From an uncultured Bacilli bacterium (GTDB taxonomy: Bacteria > Bacillota_I > Bacilli_A > RF39 > UBA660), in the NCBI GenBank assembly GCA_947584105.1, contig CANPWK010000060.1, positions 1 through 6,480 of the forward strand: a stretch of DNA of 6,480 bases. The letters are read 5' to 3'. Position numbers and translations under genes: made by a program. Shown here piece after piece: positions 6,133-6,480 of the stretch. Position 1 is the stretch's first letter, and every line of letters begins with the position of its first letter. The notes below the pieces were generated by a model, which saw nothing but the letters and a program-made list of their open reading frames with translations, ran no database searches and was not told the origin of the DNA.

Positions 6133-6226
6133 CAATAAAATAAATGAAAAATAAAGATAAGGAAAATTTTGATAATGAACCTGCTAATTTTTATTTGAAA
6201 GTTTATTTAAAAAAACATAATCATAC

Positions 6227-6254
6227 TTGATTGTTGGTGGTAACAAAATATAAC
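6227..6254 (+). promoter_or_regulatory. Candidate promoter for the edge Rpn-type gene
   Basis: TTGATT (6227-6232), a 16-base spacer and TATAAC (6249-6254) resemble a housekeeping promoter (4 of 6 and 5 of 6). The expected start is near 6261, giving a leader of about 56 bases. In AT-rich DNA such matches occur by chance, so support is moderate. Confidence 0.45.
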
Positions 6255-6272
6255 AATTTTTGTGATTAACAA
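6241..6272 (+). repeat. Three direct copies of TAACAA across the promoter
   Basis: TAACAA occurs at 6241-6246, 6251-6256 and 6267-6272. The first lies between the candidate -35 and -10, the second overlaps the -10, and the third is just past the expected start. The starts are 10 and 16 bases apart, so the first two would face the same side of the helix. It may be an operator or chance in A/T-rich sequence. Confidence 0.3.
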
Positions 6273-6316
6273 GGATTTTAGAATCTTTTATCGAATTATA
6301 TATATGAGGTGAGATA

Positions 6317-6480
6317 ATGAAAAAATTCTTTAAAGCAAAAAATGATGCCATGTTTAAGGCCATTTTTTGTAATGATAATAATCGGGACCTTTTAAAAAGA
6401 CTTTTAGAAGAAGTTACTGGTAAACAATTAGAGGTTATCGATATTAAAGCTAGTGAACTTTTAAAAAATAAAGTCTTTGT
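6317..6480 (+). CDS. Rpn / PD-(D/E)XK nuclease-transposase family protein, N-terminus only
   Basis: 54 complete codons before the right edge cuts the gene. The opening, KAKNDAMFKAIFCNDNN followed by DLLKRLLEEVTGKQLEVIDI, has the N-terminal signature of the Rpn family (K-N/D-x-x-F-K-x-x-F near the start, then a helix with LL and a strand). Known members are DNA endonucleases that promote RecA-independent recombination, were once annotated as transposases (PDDEXK_2), and are linked to mobile elements and in some cases phage defence. The catalytic D and E-x-K residues lie beyond the window, so activity cannot be judged. The start is secure: AGGTGA lies 4 bases before the ATG and an in-frame TGA stands just upstream. 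It is the only plus-strand gene and is divergent from the methyltransferase. Genomes carrying this family often have many copies, some broken. Confidence 0.8.
   Translation, partial: MKKFFKAKNDAMFKAIFCNDNNRDLLKRLLEEVTGKQLEVIDIKASELLKNKVF

Larger units (their letters stand above)
6136..6316. other. Divergent intergenic region between the methyltransferase and Rpn-type genes
   Basis: About 180 bases (205 counting from the chosen methyltransferase start at 6111), noncoding and very AT-rich, with promoters expected on both strands. The plus-strand promoter candidate and a triplicated TAACAA motif lie in the right half. For the minus strand only weak candidates are seen (TTGTTA, 15 bases, TATGAT at about 6246-6220). 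No RNA gene, no clear terminator and no target-site duplication is recognisable. Confidence 0.5.

Noticed and set aside
6112..6135. Extended N-terminus of the methyltransferase from a TTG start
   Set aside because: The extension would translate through the GGTGGTGAT ribosome binding site, and no Shine-Dalgarno precedes the TTG.
6271..6288. Hairpin AAGGATT / AATCTTT followed by T residues as an intrinsic terminator
   Set aside because: The stem is only 7 bp with a G-U pair and is almost all A-T. It lies upstream of a gene start with no gene ending there on the plus strand.
1..6480. CRISPR array, tRNA, rRNA or complete insertion sequence
   Set aside because: No regularly spaced repeats, no GC-rich structured RNA stretches and no terminal inverted repeats with a transposase were seen. 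Coding genes fill nearly all of the window.

Overview
The window is very AT-rich, low-GC bacterial DNA. It is densely packed with housekeeping genes, almost all on the minus strand. The proteins are rich in Lys, Asn and Ile. TGA is used as a stop (rimM, trmD) and TGG as Trp, so this is the standard bacterial code and not the Mycoplasma code. A membrane-anchored VanY-type peptidase implies a peptidoglycan wall. Together this suggests a walled, AT-rich member of the Firmicutes (for example a Bacilli or Erysipelotrichia-like gut lineage, or a clostridium). That assignment is inferred from composition and gene content only.

Layout, reading the minus strand from the right. The first cluster is a TrmH/SpoU-family rRNA methyltransferase (6111-5389), rimM (5322-4843), trmD (4853-4185), an unrecognised 171-residue protein (4180-3665) and a YegS/DgkB-type lipid kinase (3649-2750). 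A 148-base gap then holds a good promoter (TTTACA, 17 bases, TATAAT with an extended -10) and a hairpin in the leader. That promoter appears to drive the second cluster: nusB (2601-2191), xseA (2198-927), xseB (937-719) and a truncated D-Ala-D-Ala carboxypeptidase (716 to the left edge). Genes within each cluster overlap or lie a few bases apart, which suggests translational coupling. At the right edge a divergent plus-strand gene (6317 onwards) encodes the N-terminus of an Rpn / PD-(D/E)XK nuclease-transposase family protein.

Functionally, the first cluster is ribosome and tRNA maturation (rRNA methylation, 16S processing by RimM, tRNA m1G37 by TrmD) followed by a lipid kinase. The second is transcription antitermination (NusB), exonuclease VII (both subunits) and cell-wall trimming. 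The usual partners of these genes in model Bacilli (rpsP and rplS around rimM-trmD; folD and ispA around nusB-xseAB) are absent.

Five of the longest open frames (nusB, trmD, rimM, the methyltransferase, and by analogy their upstream TTG or ATG codons) overshoot or may overshoot the likely start. Shine-Dalgarno placement and family alignment support internal ATG starts, and those are used here. I found no tRNA, rRNA, CRISPR array, IS ends or convincing intrinsic terminator. No clearly new system is visible. The best leads are the unknown gene inside the trmD operon and the edge Rpn gene with its repeated upstream motif.
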